DNA from: Xylocopa sonorina
Taxonomy: Eukaryota; Arthropoda; Insecta; Hymenoptera; Apidae
Length of the DNA: 64,000 nt
Direction: 5' to 3'
NCBI RefSeq assembly: GCF_050948175.1
Contig: NC_135195.1
Span: forward strand, 620,001-684,000
Both the position numbers and the translations under genes were made by a program. Shown in pieces: positions 40,210 to 54,639 of this stretch. The notes below the pieces were generated by a model. It saw only the letters and a list, made by a program, of their open reading frames with translations, was not told the DNA's origin and searched no databases. Position 1 is the first letter of the stretch. Every line of letters begins with the position of its first letter.

Positions 40210-40459
40210 TCGCGATTTAAGAGGCATTAGAACTCTATTGTTACGATACGTGGACATCTGCAAACGCTATTTCCTAGCAAGGAAGTGTCGCATTTACATT
40301 CTTTTGAAGTGTATACGCGGTATTCATGACACTTCGCACTGAATACTATATCTTATCACGAAACATAGAAATGAGATGCGATATCGCGGTTTAAGAGGCA
40401 TTAGAACTCTATTGTTACGATACGTGGACATCTGCAAACCCTATTTCCTGGCAAGGAAG

Positions 40460-42119
40460 TGTCGCATTTACATTCTTTTGAAGTGAATACTAGGTATACA
40501 TGACATTTCGCAGTGAATATTATATCTTATCACGAAACATAGAAATGAGATGCGATATCTCGTTTTAAGAAACATTAGACCTCTATTGTTACGACACGTA
40601 GACATCTGCATACGCTATTTCCTAGCACGGATGTGTCGCATTTACATTCTTTTGAAGTGTATACGCGGTATTCATGACACTTCGCAATGAATATTATATC
40701 TTATCACGAAACATAGAAATGAGATGCGATAACGCGATTTAAGAGGCATTAGAACTCTATTGCTACGAGACGTGGACATCTGCAAACGCTATTTCCTAGC
40801 ATTGAAGTGTCGCATTTACATACTTTTGTAGTGACTACGAGGTATACATGACATTTCGCAATGAATATTATATCTTGTCACGAAACATAGAAATGAGATA
40901 CGATATCGCGGTTTAAGAGGCATTAGAACTCTATTGTTCCGATACGTGGACACCTGCAAACGCTATTTCCTAGCAAGGAAGTGTCGCATTTACATTCTTT
41001 TGAAGTGAATACGAGGTATACATGACACATCGCAATGAATATTATATCTTGTCACGAAACATAGAAATGAGATACGATATCTCGTTTTAAGAAACATTAT
41101 ACCTCTATTGTTACGACACGTAGACATCTGCATACGCTATTTCCTAGCACGGATGTGTCGCATTTACATTCTTTTGAAGAGTATACGCGGTATACATGAC
41201 AGATCGCAATGAATACTATATCTTATCACGAAACATAGAAATGAGATGCGATATCGCGATTTAAGAGGCATTAGAACTCTATTGTTACGATACGTGGACA
41301 TCTGCAAACGCTATTTCGTAGCAAGGAAGTGTCGCATTTACATTCTTTTGAAGTGAATACGAGGTATACATGACATTTCGCAATGAATATTATATCTTAT
41401 CACGAAACATAGAAATGAGATGCGATATCTCGTTTTAAGAAACATTAGACCTCTATTGTTACGACACGTAGACATCTGCATACGCTATTTCCTAGCACGG
41501 ATGTGTCGCATTTACATTCTTTTGAAGTGTATACGCGGTATTCATGACACTTCGCAATGAATATTATATCTTATCACGAAACATAGAAATGAGATGCGAT
41601 AACGCGATTTAAGAGGCATTAGAACTCTATTGCTACGAGACGTGGACATCTGCAAACGCTATTTCCTAGCATTGAAGTGTCGCATTTACATACTTTTGTA
41701 GTGACTACGAGGTATACATGACATTTCGCAATGAATATTATATCTTGTCACGAAACATAGAAATGAGATACGATATCGCGGTTTAAGAGGCATTAGAACT
41801 CTATTGTTCCGATACGTGGACACCTGCAAACGCTATTTCCTAGCAAGGAAGTGTCGCATTTACATTCTTTTGAAGTGAATACGAGGTATACATGACACAT
41901 CGCAATGAATATTATATCTTGTCACGAAACATAGAAATGAGATACGATATCTCGTTTTAAGAAACATTATACCTCTATTGTTACGACACGTAGACATCTG
42001 CATACGCTATTTCCTAGCACGGATGTGTCGCATTTACATTCTTTTGAAGAGTATACGCGGTATACATGACAGATCGCAGTGAATACTATATCTTATCACG
42101 AAACATAGAAATGAGATGC
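40460..42119 (+). repeat. 5-unit (870-bp) tandem duplication
   Basis: Copies at about 40460-41249 and 41330-42119 each hold B, D ('gataacgcg' 40728/41598), E and a B unit ending 'gagtatacgcggtatacatgac' followed by 'agatcgca' (41201/42071). The offset of 870 bp is constant. Confidence 0.88.
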
Positions 42120-42624
42120 GATATCGCGGTTTAAGAGGCATTAGAACTCTATTGTTACGATACGTGGACATCTGCAAACGCTATTTCCTAGCAAGGAAGT
42201 GTCGCATTTACATTCTTTTGAAGTGTATACGCGGTATTCATGACACTTTGCACTGAATACTATATCTTATCACGAAACATAGAAATGCGATGCGATATCG
42301 CGGTTTAAGAGGCATTAGAACTCTATTGTTACGATACGTGGACATCTGCAAACGCTATTTCCTGGCAAGGAAGTGTCGCATTTACATTCTTTTGAAGTGA
42401 ATACGAGGTATACATGACATTTCGCAATGAATATTATATCTTATCACGAAACATAGAAATGCGATGCGATATCGCGGTTTAAGAGGCATTAGAACTCTAT
42501 TGTTACGATACGTGGACATCTGCAAACGCTATTTCCTAGCAAGGAAGTGTCGCATTTGCATTCTTTTGAAGTGAATACGAGGTATACATGACACATCGCA
42601 ATGAATATTACATCTTATGATGAA

Positions 42625-42798
42625 GCATCGAAATGAGATACGATATCTCGTTTTAAGAAACATTAGACCTCTATTGTTACGACACGTAGACATCTGCTTG
42701 CGCTATTTCCTAGCACGGATGTGTCGCATTCACATTCTTTTGAAGAGTATACGCGGTATTCATGGCACTTCACAATGAATATTATATCTTATCACGAA
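42625..42798 (+). repeat. Monomer type H, 'gcatcg' start (exemplar)
   Basis: The usual 'cttatcacgaaacatag' across the unit boundary is replaced by 'cttatgatgaagcatcg', a cluster of linked substitutions with no length change. The body is class B. This boundary variant is very common from end to end. Almost all H boundaries follow a unit with the 'gaatacgaggtatac' tail and 'cacatcgc', so the haplotype spans the unit boundary. Confidence 0.87.
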
Positions 42799-42899
42799 AC
42801 ATAGAAATGAGATGCGATATCGCGGTTTAAGAGGCATTAGAACTCTATTGTTACGATACGTGGACATCTGCAAACGCTATTTCCTAGCAAGGAAGTGTC

Positions 42900-45010
42900 G
42901 CATTTACATTCTTTTGAAGTGAATACGAGGTATACATGACACATCGCAATGAATATTACATCTTATGATGAAGCATCGAAATGAGATACGATATCTCGTT
43001 TTAAGAAACATTAGACCTCTATTGTTACGACACGTAGACATCTGCATACGCTATTTCCTAGCACGGATGTGTCGCGTTTACATTCTTTTGAAGAGTATAC
43101 GCGGTATTCATGGCACTTCACAATGAATATTATATCTTATCACGAAACATAGAAATGAGATGCGATATCGCGATTTAAGAGGCATTAGAACTCTATTGTT
43201 ACGATACGTGGACATCTGCAAACGCTATTTCCTAGCAAGGAAGTGTCGCATTTACATTCTTTTGAAGTGTATACGCGGTATTCATGACACTTTGCACTGA
43301 ATACTATATCTTATCACGAAACATAGAAATGAGATGCGATATCGCGGTTTAAGAGGCATTAGAACTCTATTCTTACGATACGTGGACATCTGCAAACGCT
43401 ATTTCCTGGCAAGGAAGTGTCGCATTTACATTCTTTTGAAGTGAATACGAGGTATACATGACATTTCGCTATGAATATTATATCTTATCACGAAACATAG
43501 AAATGAGATGCGATATCGCGGTTTAAGAGGCATTAGAACTCTATTGTTACGATACGTGGACATCTGCAAACGCTATTTCGTAGCAAGGAAGTGTCGCATT
43601 TACATTCTTTTGAAGTGAATACGAGGTATACATGATACATCGCAATGAATATTACATCTTATGATGAAGCATCGAAATGAGATACGATATCTCGTTTTAA
43701 GAAACATTAGACCTCTATTGTTACGACACGTAGACATCTGCATACGCTATTTCCTAGCACGGATGTGTCGCATTTACATTCTTTTGAAGAGTATACGCGG
43801 TATTCGTGGCACTTCACAATGAATATTATATCTTATCACGAAACATAGAAATGAGATGCGATATCGCGATTTAAGAGGCATTAGAACTCTATTGTTACGA
43901 TACGTGGACATCTGCAAACGCTATTTCCTAGCAAGGAAGTGTCGCAATTACATTCTTTTGAAGTGTATACGCGGTATTCATGACACTTTGCACTGAATAC
44001 TATATCTTATCACGAAACATAGAAATGAGATGCGATATCGCGGTTTAAGAGGCATTAGAACTCTATTGTTACGATACGTGGACATCTGCAAACGCTATTT
44101 CCTAGCAAGGAAGTGTCGCATTTACATTCTTTTGAAGTGAATACGAGGTATACATGACACATCGCAATGAATATTGCATCTTATGATGAAGCATCGAAAT
44201 GAGATACGATATCTCGTTTTAAGAAACATTAGACCTCTATTGTTACGACACGTAGACATCTGCATACGCTATTTCCTAGCACGGATGTGTCGCATTTACA
44301 TTCTTTTGAAGAGTATACGCGGTATTCATGGCACTTCACAATGAATATTATATCTTATCACGAAACATAGAAATGAGATGCGATATCGCGATTTAAGAGG
44401 CATTAGAACTCTATTGTTACGATACGTGGACATCTGCAAACTCTATTTCCTAGCAAGGAAGTGTCGCATTTACATTCTTTTGAAGTGTATACGCGGTATT
44501 CATGACACTTTGCACTGAATACTATATCTTATCACGAAACATAGAAATGAGATGCGATATCGCGGTTTAAGAGGCATTAGAACTCTATTCTTACGATACG
44601 TGGACATCTGCAAACGCTATTTCCTGGCAAGGAAGTGTCGCATTTACATCCTTTTGAAGTGAATACGAGGTATACATGACATTTCGCTATGAATATTATA
44701 TCTTATCACGAAACATAGAAATGAGATGCGATATCGCGGTTTAAGAGGCATTAGAACTCTATTGTTACGATACGTGGACATCTGCAAACGCTATTTCGTA
44801 GGAAGGAAGTGTCGCATTTACATTCTTTTGAAGTGAATACGAGGTATACATGATACATCGCAATGAATATTACATCTTATGATGAAGCATCGAAATGAGA
44901 TACGATATCTCGTTTTAAGAAACATTAGACCTCTATTGTTACGACACGTAGACATCTGCATACGCTATTTCCTAGCACGGATGTGTCGCATTTACATTCT
45001 TTTGAAGTGT
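42900..45010 (+). repeat. 7-unit (1,218-bp) tandem duplication
   Basis: 'tttgcactg' at 43291/44509, 'ttcgctatgaatatt' near 43465/44683 and 'catgatacatcg' at 43631/44849 recur 1218 bp apart. The 'tttgcactg' form also appears at about 42.25, 43.99, 49.03, 50.60, 51.30, 59.12 and 59.82 kb, so it belongs to the right half. Confidence 0.87.
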
Positions 45011-45769
45011 ATACGCGGTATTCATGACACTTCGCAATGAATACTATATCTTATCACGAAACATAGAAATGAGATGCGATACCGCGGTTTAAGAGGCATT
45101 AGAACTCTATTGTTACGATACGTGGACATCTGCAAACGCTATTTCCTAGCAAGGAAGTGTCGCATTTACATTCTTTTGAAGTGAATACGAGGTATACATG
45201 ACACATCGCAATGAATATTACATCTTATGATGAAGCATCGAAATGAGATACGATATCTCGTTTTAAGAAACATTAGACCTCTATTGTTACGACACGTAGA
45301 CATCTGCATACGCTATTTCCTAGCACGGATGTGTCGCATTTACATTCTTTTGAAGAGTATACGCGGTATTCATGGCACTTCACAATGAATATTATATCTT
45401 ATCACGAAACATAGAAATGAGATGCGATATCGCGATTTAAGAGGCATTAGAACTCTATTGTTACGATACGTGGACATCTGCAAACGCTATTTCCTAGCAA
45501 GGAAGTGTCGCATTTACATTCTTTTGAAGTGTATACGCGGTATTCATGACACTTCGCACTGAATACTATATCTTATCACGAAACATGGAAATGAGATGCG
45601 ATATCTCGTTCTAAGAAACATTAGACCTTTATTGTTACGACACGTGGACACCAGCAAACCCTATTTCCTAGCAAGGAAGTGTCGCGTTTACATTCTCTTG
45701 AAGTGAATGCGAGGTATACATGACACTACGCAATGAATACTATATCTTATCACGAAACATATAAATGAG

Positions 45770-46054
45770 ATGCGATATCTCGTTTTAAGAAACATTAGAC
45801 CTCTATTGTTACGATACGTAGACATCTGCGTACGCTATTTCCTAGCACGGATGTGTCGCATTTACATTCTTTTGAAGTGTATACGCGGTATTCGTGACAC
45901 TTCGCAACGAATATTATATCTTATCACGAAACATAGAAATGAGATGCGATACCGCGGTTTAAGAGGCATTAGAACTCTATTGTTACGATACGTGGACATC
46001 TGCAAACGCTATTTCCTAGCAAGGAAGTGTCGCATTTACATTCTTTTGAAGTGA
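45770..46054 (+). other. 94-codon read-through ORF in the satellite, not considered a gene
   Basis: This frame normally stops at 'caaTGAata' in every monomer. Here a T-to-C change gives 'caacgaata' (CGA at 45908-45910), so reading continues into the next unit until 'aagTGAata'. Copies occur at 52034-52318, 53426-53710 and 60560-60844, at offsets of 36, 8 and 41 units. The protein is a low-complexity translation of the monomer (rich in Arg, Leu, Ile) with no recognisable domain, signal or ribosome-binding context. Its repetition follows from duplication of the DNA and is not evidence of selection on protein. Confidence 0.85.
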
Positions 46055-47624
46055 ATACGAGGTATACATGACACATCGCAATGAATATTACATCTTATGA
46101 TGAAGCATCGAAATGAGATACGATATCTCGTTTTAAGAAATATTAGACCTCTATTGTTACGACACGTAGACATCTGCATACGCTATTTCCTAGCACGGAT
46201 GTGTCGCATTTACATTCTTTTGAAGAGTATACGCGGTATTCATGGCACTTCACAATGAATATTATATCTTATCACGAAACATAGAAATGAGATGCGATAT
46301 CGCGATTTAAGAGGCATTAGAACTCTATTGCTACGATACGTGGACATCTGCAAACGCTATTTCCTAGAAAGGAAGTGTCGCATTTACATTCTTTTGAAGT
46401 GTATACGCGGTATTCATGACACTTCGCAATGAATATTATATCTTGTCACGAAACATAGAAATGAGATGCGATAACGCGATTTAAGAGGCATTAGAACTCT
46501 ATTGCTACGAGACGTGGACATCTGCAAACGCTATTTCCTAGCATTGAAGTGTCGCATTTACATACTTTTGTAGTGACTACGAGGTATACATGACATTTCG
46601 CAATGAATATTATATCTTGTCACGTAACATAGAAATGAGATACGATATCGCGGTTTAAGAGGCATTAGAACTCTATTGTTCCGATACGTGGACACCTGCA
46701 AACGCTATTTCCTAGCAAGGAAGTGTCGCATTTACATTCTTTTGAAGTGAATACGAGGTACACATGACACATCGCAATGAATATTATATCTTGTAACGAA
46801 ACATAGAAATGAGATACGATATCTCGTTTTAAGAAACATTATACCTCTATTGTTAGGACACGTAGACATCTGCATACGCTATTTCCTAGCACGTATGTGT
46901 CGCATTTACATTCTTTTGAAGTGTATACGCGGTATTCATGACACTTCGCAATGAATACTATATCTTATCACGAAACATAGAAATGAGATGCGATATCGCG
47001 GTTTAAGAGGCATTAGAACTCTATTGTTACGATACGTGGACATCTGCAAACGCTATTTCCTAGCAAGGAAGTGTCGCATTTACATTCTTTTGAAGTGAAT
47101 ACGAGGTATACATGACACATCGCAATGAATATTACATCTTATGATGAAGCATCGAAATGAGATACGATATCTCGTTTTAAGAAACATTAGACCTCTATTG
47201 TTACGACACGTAGACATCTGCATACGCTATTTCCTAGCACGGATGTGTCGCATTTACATTCTTTTGAAGAGTATACGCGGTATTCATGGCACTTCACAAT
47301 GAATATTATATCTTATCACGAAACATAGAAATGAGATGCGATATCGCGATTTAAGAGGCATTAGAACTCTATTGTTACGATACGTGGACATCTGCAAACG
47401 CTATTTCCTAGCAAGGAAGTGTCGCATTTACATTCTTTTGAAGTGAATACGAGGTATACATGACACATCGCAATGAATATTACATCTTATGATGAAGCAT
47501 CGAAATGAGATACGATATCTCGTTTTAAGAAACATTAGACCTCTATTGTTACGACACGTAGACATCTGCATACGCTATTTCCTAGCACGGATGTGTCGCA
47601 TTTACATTCTTTTGAAGTGAATAC

Positions 47625-49010
47625 GCGGTATTCATGACACTTCGCAATGAATATTATATCTTATCACGAAACATAGAAAAGAGATGCGATATCTCGATTT
47701 AAGAGGCATTAGAACTCTATTGCTACGATACGTGGACATCTGCAAACGCTATTTCCTAGCATTGAAATGTCGCATTTACATACTGTTGAAGTGAGTACGA
47801 GGTATACATGACATTTCGCAATGAATATTATATCTTATCACGAAACATAGAAATGAGATGCGATATCTCGTTTTAAGAAACATTAGACCTCTATTGTTGC
47901 GACACGTAGACATCTGCATACGCTATTTCCTAGCACGGATGTGTCGCATTTACATTCTTTTGAAGTGTATACGCGGTATTCAAGACACTTCGCAATGAAT
48001 ATTATATCTTATCACGAAACATAGAAATGAGATGCGATAACGCGATTTAAGAGGCATTAGAACTCTATTGCTACGAGACGTGGACATCTGCAAACGCTAT
48101 TTCCTAGCATTGAAGTGTCGCATTTACATACTTTTGTAGTGACTACGAGGTATACATGACATTTCGCAATGAATATTATATCTTGTCACGAAACATAGAA
48201 ATGAGATACGATATCGCGGTTTAAGAGGCATTAGAACTCTATTGTTCCGATACGTGGACACCTGCAAACGCTATTTCCTAGCAAGGAAGTGTCGCATTTA
48301 CATTCTTTTGAAGTGAATACGAGGTATACATGACACATCGCAATGAATATTATATCTTGTCACGAAACATAGAAATGAGATACGATATCTCGTTTTAAGA
48401 AACATTATACCTCTATTGTTACGACACGTAGACATCTGCATACGCTATTTCCTAGCACGGATGTGTCGCATTTACATTCTTTTGAAGAGTATACGCGGTA
48501 TACATGACAGATCGCAATGAATACTATATCTTATCACGAAACATAGAAATGAGATGCGATATCGCGGTTTAAGAGGCATTAGAACTCTATTGTTACGATA
48601 CGTGGACATCTGCAAACGCTATTTCCTAGCAAGGAAGTGTCGCATTTACATTCTTTTGAAGTGAATACGAGGTATACATGACACATCGCAATGGATATTA
48701 CATCTTATGATGAAGCATCGAAATGAGATACGATATCTCGTTTTAAGAAACATTAGACCTCTATTGTTACGACACGTAGACATCTGCATACGCTATTTCC
48801 TAGCACGGATGTGTCGCATTTACATTCTTTTGAAGAGTATACGCGGTATTCATGGCACTTCACAATGAATATTATATCTTATCACGAAACATAGAAATGA
48901 GATGCGATATCGCGATTTAAGAGGCATTAGAACTCTATTGTTACGATACGTGGACATCTGCAAACGCTATTTCCTAGCAAGGAAGTGTCGCATTTACATT
49001 CTTTTGAAGT
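47625..49010 (+). repeat. Segment duplicated 7,134 bp (41 units) downstream at 54759-56144
   Basis: 'ttgcgacacg' at 47897/55031, 'ggtattcaagacac' near 47971/55105 and 'acagatcgcaatg' at 48507/55641 share the 7134-bp offset. Similarity ends at 49011/56145 ('gtgtatac' versus 'gtgaatac'). Confidence 0.88.
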
Positions 49011-50084
49011 GTATACGCGGTATTCATGACACTTTGCACTGAATACTATATCTTATCACGAAACATAGAAATGAGATGCGATATCGCGGTTTAAGAGGCA
49101 TTAGAACTCTATTCTTACGATACGTGGACATCTGCAAACGCTATTTCCTGGCAAAGAAGTGTCGCATTTACATTCTTTTGAAGTGAATACGAGGTATACA
49201 TAACATTTCGCAATGAATATTATATCTTATCACGAAACATAGAAATGAGATGCGATATCGCGGTTTAAGAGGCATTAGAACTCTATTGTTACGATACGTG
49301 GACATCTGCAAACGCTATTTCCTAGCAAGGAAGTGTCGCATTTGCATTCTTTTGAAGTGAATACGAGGTATACATGACACATCGCAATGAATATTACATC
49401 TTATGATGAAGCATCGAAATGAGATACGATATCTCGTTTTAAGAAACATTAGACCTCTATTGTTACGACACGTAGACATCTGCTTGCGCTATTTCCTAGC
49501 ACGGATGTGTCGCATTTATATTCTTTTGAAGAGTATACGCGGTATTCATGGCACTTCACAATGAATATTATATCTTATCACGAAACATAGAAATGAGATG
49601 CGATATCGCGATTTAAGAGGCATTAGAACTCTATTGTTACGATACGTGGACATCTGCAAACGCTATTTCCTAGCAAGGAAGTGTCGCATTTACATTCTTT
49701 TGAAGTGTATACGCGGTATTCATGACACTTCGCACTGAATACTATATCTTATCACGAAACATAGAAATGAGATGCGATATCGCGTTTTAAGAGGCATTAG
49801 AACTCTATTGTTACGATACGTGGACATCTGCAAACGCTATTTCCTGGCAAGGAAGTGTCGCATTTACATTCTTTTGAAGTGAATACGAGGTATACATGAC
49901 ATTTCGCAATGAATATTATATCTTATCACGAAACATGGAAATGAGATACGATATCTCGTTTTAAGAAGCATTAGACTTCTATTGCTACGATACGTAGATA
50001 TCTGCATACGCTATTTCCTAGCAAGGAAGTGTCGCATTTACATTCTTTTGAAGTGTATACGCGGTATTCATGACACTTCGCAAT

Positions 50085-52850
50085 GAATACTATATCTTAT
50101 CACGAAACATAGAAATGAGATGCGATATCGCGGTTTAAGAGGCATTAGAACTCTATTGTTACGATACGTGGACATCTGCAAACGCTATTTCCTAGCAAGG
50201 AAGTGTCGCATTTACATTCTTTTGAAGTGAATACGAGGTATACATGACACATCGCAATGAATATTACATCTTATGATGAAGCATCGAAATGAGATACGAT
50301 ATCTCGTTTTAAGAAACATTAGACCTCTATTGTTACGACACGTAGACATCTGCATACGCTATTTCCTAGCACGGATGTGTCGCATTTACATTCTTTTGAA
50401 GAGTATACGCGATATTCATGGCACTTCACAATGAATATTATATCTTATCACGAAACATAGAAATGAGATGCGATATCGCGATTTAAGAGGCATTAGAACT
50501 CTATTGTTACGATACGTGGACATCTGCAAACGCTATTTCCTAGCAAGGAAGTGTCGCATTTACATTCTTTTGAAGTGTATACGCGGTATTCATGACACTT
50601 TGCACTGAATACTATATCTTATCACGAAACATAGAAATGAGATGCGATATCGCGGTTTAAGAGGCATTAGAACTCTATTCTTACGATACGTGGACATCTG
50701 CAAACGCTATTTCCTGGCAAGGAAGTGTCGCATTTACATTCTTTTGAAGTGAATACGAGGTATACATGACATTTCGCAATGAATATTATATCTTATCACG
50801 AAACATAGAAATGAGATGCGATATCGCGGTTTAAGAGGCATTAGAACTCTATTGTTACGATACGTGGACATCTGCAAACGCTATTTCCTAGCAAGGAAGT
50901 GTCGCATTTACATTCTTTTGAAGTGAATACGAGGTATACATGATACATCGCAATGAATATTACATCTTATGATGAAGCATCGAAATGAGATACGATATCT
51001 CGTTTTAAGAAACATTAGACCTCTATTGTTACGACACGTAGACATCTGCATACGCTATTTCCTAGCACGGATGTGTCGCATTTACATTCTTTTGAAGAGT
51101 ATACGCGGTATTCGTGGCACTTCACAATGAATATTATATCTTATCACGAAACATAGAAATGAGATGCGATATCGCGATTTAAGAGGCATTAGAACTCTAT
51201 TGTTACGATACGTGGACATCTGCAAACGCTATTTCCTAGCAAGGAAGTGTCGCATTTACATTCTTTTGAAGTGTATACGCGGTATTCATGACACTTTGCA
51301 CTGAATACTATATCTTATCACGAAACATAGAAATGAGATGCGATATCGCGGTTTAAGAGGCATTAGAACTCTATTGTTACGATACGTGGACATCTGCAAA
51401 CGCTATTTCCTAGCAAGGAAGTGTCGCATTTACATTCTTTTGAAGTGAATACGAGGTATACGTGACACATCGCAATGAATATTACATCTTATGATGAAGC
51501 ATCGAAATGAGATACGATATCTCGTTTTAAGAAACATTAGACCTCTATTGTTACGACACGTAGACATCTGCATACGCTATTTCCTAGCACGGATGTGTCG
51601 CATTTACATTCTTTTGAAGAGTATACGCGGTATTCATGGCACTTCACAATGAATATTATATCTTATCACGAAACATAGAAATGAGATGCGATATCGCGAT
51701 TTAAGAGGCATTAGAACTCTATTGTTACGATACGTGGACATCTGCAAACGCTATTTCCTAGCAAGGAAGTGTCGCATTTACATTCTTTTGAAGTGTATAC
51801 GCGGTATTCATGACACTTCGCACTGAATACTATATCTTATCACGAAACATGGAAATGAGATGCGATATCTCGTTTTAAGAAACATTAGACCTTTATTGTT
51901 ACGACACGTGGACACCAGCAAACTCTATTTCCTAGCAAGGAAGTGTCACGTTTACATTCTCTTGATGTGAATGCGAGGTATACATGACACTACGCAATGA
52001 ATACTATATCTTATCACGAAACATAGAAATGAGATGCGATATCTCGTTTTAAGAAACATTAGACCTCTATTGTTACGATACGTAGACATCTGCGTACGCT
52101 ATTTCCTAGCACGGATGTGTCGCATTTACATTCTTTTGAAGTGTATACGCGGTATTCGTGACACTTCGCAACGAATATTATATCTTATCACGAAACATAG
52201 AAATGAGATGCGATATCGCGATATAAGAGGCATTAGAACTCTATTGTTACGATACGTGGACATCTGCAAACGCTATTTCCTGGCAAGGAAGTGTCGCATT
52301 TACATTCTTTTGAAGTGAATACGAGGTATACATGACACATCGCAATGAATATTACATCTTATGATGAAGCATCGAAATGAGATGCGATATCTCGTTTTAA
52401 GAAACATTAGACCTCTATTGTTACGACACGTAGACATCTGCATACGCTATTTCCTAGCACGGATGTGTCGCATTTACATTCTTTTGAAGTGTATACGCGG
52501 TATTCATGACACTTCGCAATGAATACTATATCTTATCACGAAACATAGAAATGAGATACGATATCTCGTTTTAAGAAACATTATACCTCTATTGTTACGA
52601 CACGTAGACATCTGCATACGCTATTTCCTAGCACGGATGTGTCGCATTTACATTCTTTTGAAGTGTATACGCGGTATTCATGAGACTTCGCAATGAATAC
52701 TATATCTTATCACGAAACATAGAAATGAGATGCGATATCGCGGTTTAAGAGGCATTAGAACTCTATTGTTACGATACGTGGACACCTGCAAACGCTATTT
52801 CCTAGCAAGGAAGTGTCGCATTTACATTCTTTTGAAGTGAATACGAGGTA
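50085..52850 (+). repeat. Segment duplicated 8,526 bp (49 units) downstream at about 58611-61376
   Basis: 'tttgcactg' at 50599/59125, 'catgatacat' at 50939/59465, 'accagcaaactc' near 51913/60439 and the 94-codon ORF start 52034/60560 are 8526 bp apart. The copies differ at scattered single bases, for example 'gcgatattc' only at about 50410. Confidence 0.85.
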
Positions 52851-54242
52851 TACGTGACACATCGCAATGAATATTACATCTTATGATGAAGCATCGAAAT
52901 GAAATACGATATCTCGTTTTAAGAAACATTAGACCTCTATTGTTACGACACGTAGACATCTGCATACGCTATTTCCTAGCACGGATGTGTCGCATTTACA
53001 TTCTTTTGAAGAGTATACGCGGTATTCATGGCACTTCACAATGAATATTATATCTTATCACGAAACATAGAAATGAGATGCGATATCGCGATTTAAGAGG
53101 CATTAGAACTCTATTGTTACGATACGTGGACATCTGCAAACGCTATTTCCTAGCAAGGAAGTGTCGCATTTACATTCTTTTGAAGTGTATACGCAGTATT
53201 CATGACACTTCGCACTGAATACTATATCTTATCACGAAACATGGAAATGAGATGCGATATCTCGTTTTAAGAAACATTAGACCTTTATTGTTACGACACG
53301 TGGACACCAGCAAACTCTATTTCCTAGCAAGGAAGTGTCACGTTTACATTCTCTTGATGTGAATGCGAGGTATACATGACACTACGCAATGAATACTATA
53401 TCTTATCACGAAACATAGAAATGAGATGCGATATCTCGTTTTAAGAAACATTAGACCTCTATTGTTACGATACGTAGACATCTGCGTACGCTATTTCCTA
53501 GCACGGATGTGTCGCATTTACATTCTTTTGAAGTGTATACGCGGTATTCGTGACACTTCGCAACGAATATTATATCTTATCACGAAACATAGAAATGAGA
53601 TGCGATATCGCGATATAAGAGGCATTAGAACTCTATTGTTACGATACGTGGACATCTGCAAACGCTATTTCCTGGCAAGGAAGTGTCGCATTTACATTCT
53701 TTTGAAGTGAATACGAGGTATACATGACACATCGCAATGAATATTACATCTTATGATGAAGCATCGAAATGAGATGCGATATCTCGTTTTAAGAAACATT
53801 AGACCTCTATTGTTACGACACGTAGACATCTGCATACGCAATTTCCTAGCACGGATGTGTCGCATTTACATTCTTTTGAAGTGTATACGCGGTATTCATG
53901 AGACTTCGCAATGAATACTATATCTTATCACGAAACATAGAAATGAGATACGATATCTCGTTTTAAGAAACATTATACCTCTATTGTTACGACACGTAGA
54001 CATCTGCATACGCTATTTCCTAGCACGGATGTGTCGCATTTACATTCTTTTGAAGTGTATACGCGGTATTCATGAGACTTCGCAATGAATACTATATCTT
54101 ATCACGAAACATAGAAATGAGATGCGATATCGCGGTTTAAGAGGCATTAGAACTCTATTGTTACAATACGTGGACACCTGCAAACGCTATTTCCTAGCAA
54201 GGAAGTGTCGCATTTACATTCTTTTGAAGTGAATACGAGGTA
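51395..54242 (+). repeat. 8-unit (1,392-bp) tandem duplication
   Basis: Copies span about 51395-52850 and 52787-54242. They share 'ggtatacgtgac' (51456/52848), 'accagcaaactc', 'gtgtcacgtttac', 'cttgatgtgaatgcg' and the read-through ORF (52034/53426). The shared length slightly exceeds the 1392-bp offset, as expected for a clean tandem duplication. Confidence 0.9.
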
Positions 54243-54639
54243 TACATGACACATCGCAATGAATATTATATCTTGTCACGAAACATAGAAATGAGATACG
54301 ATATCTCGTTTTAAGAAACATTATACCTCTATTGTTACGACACGTAGACATCTGCATACGCTATTTCCTAGCACGGATGTGTCGCATTTACATTCTTTTG
54401 AAGAGTATACGCGGTATTCATGGCACTTCACAATGAATATTATATCTTATCACGAAACATAGAAATGAGATGCGATATCGCGATTTAAGAGGCATTAGAA
54501 CTCTATTGTTACGATACGTGGACATCTGCAAACGCTATTTCCTAGCATTGAAATGTCGCATTTACATACTGTTGAAGTGAGTACGAGGTATACATGACAT
54601 TTCGCAATGAATATTATATCTTATCACGAAACATAGAAA

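Noticed and set aside
45770..46054. 94-codon ORF, also at 52034, 53426 and 60560, as a conserved protein
   Set aside because: It is opened by one TGA-to-CGA change inside the satellite. The copies are nearly identical because the DNA was duplicated, and the peptide is just the monomer translated twice.
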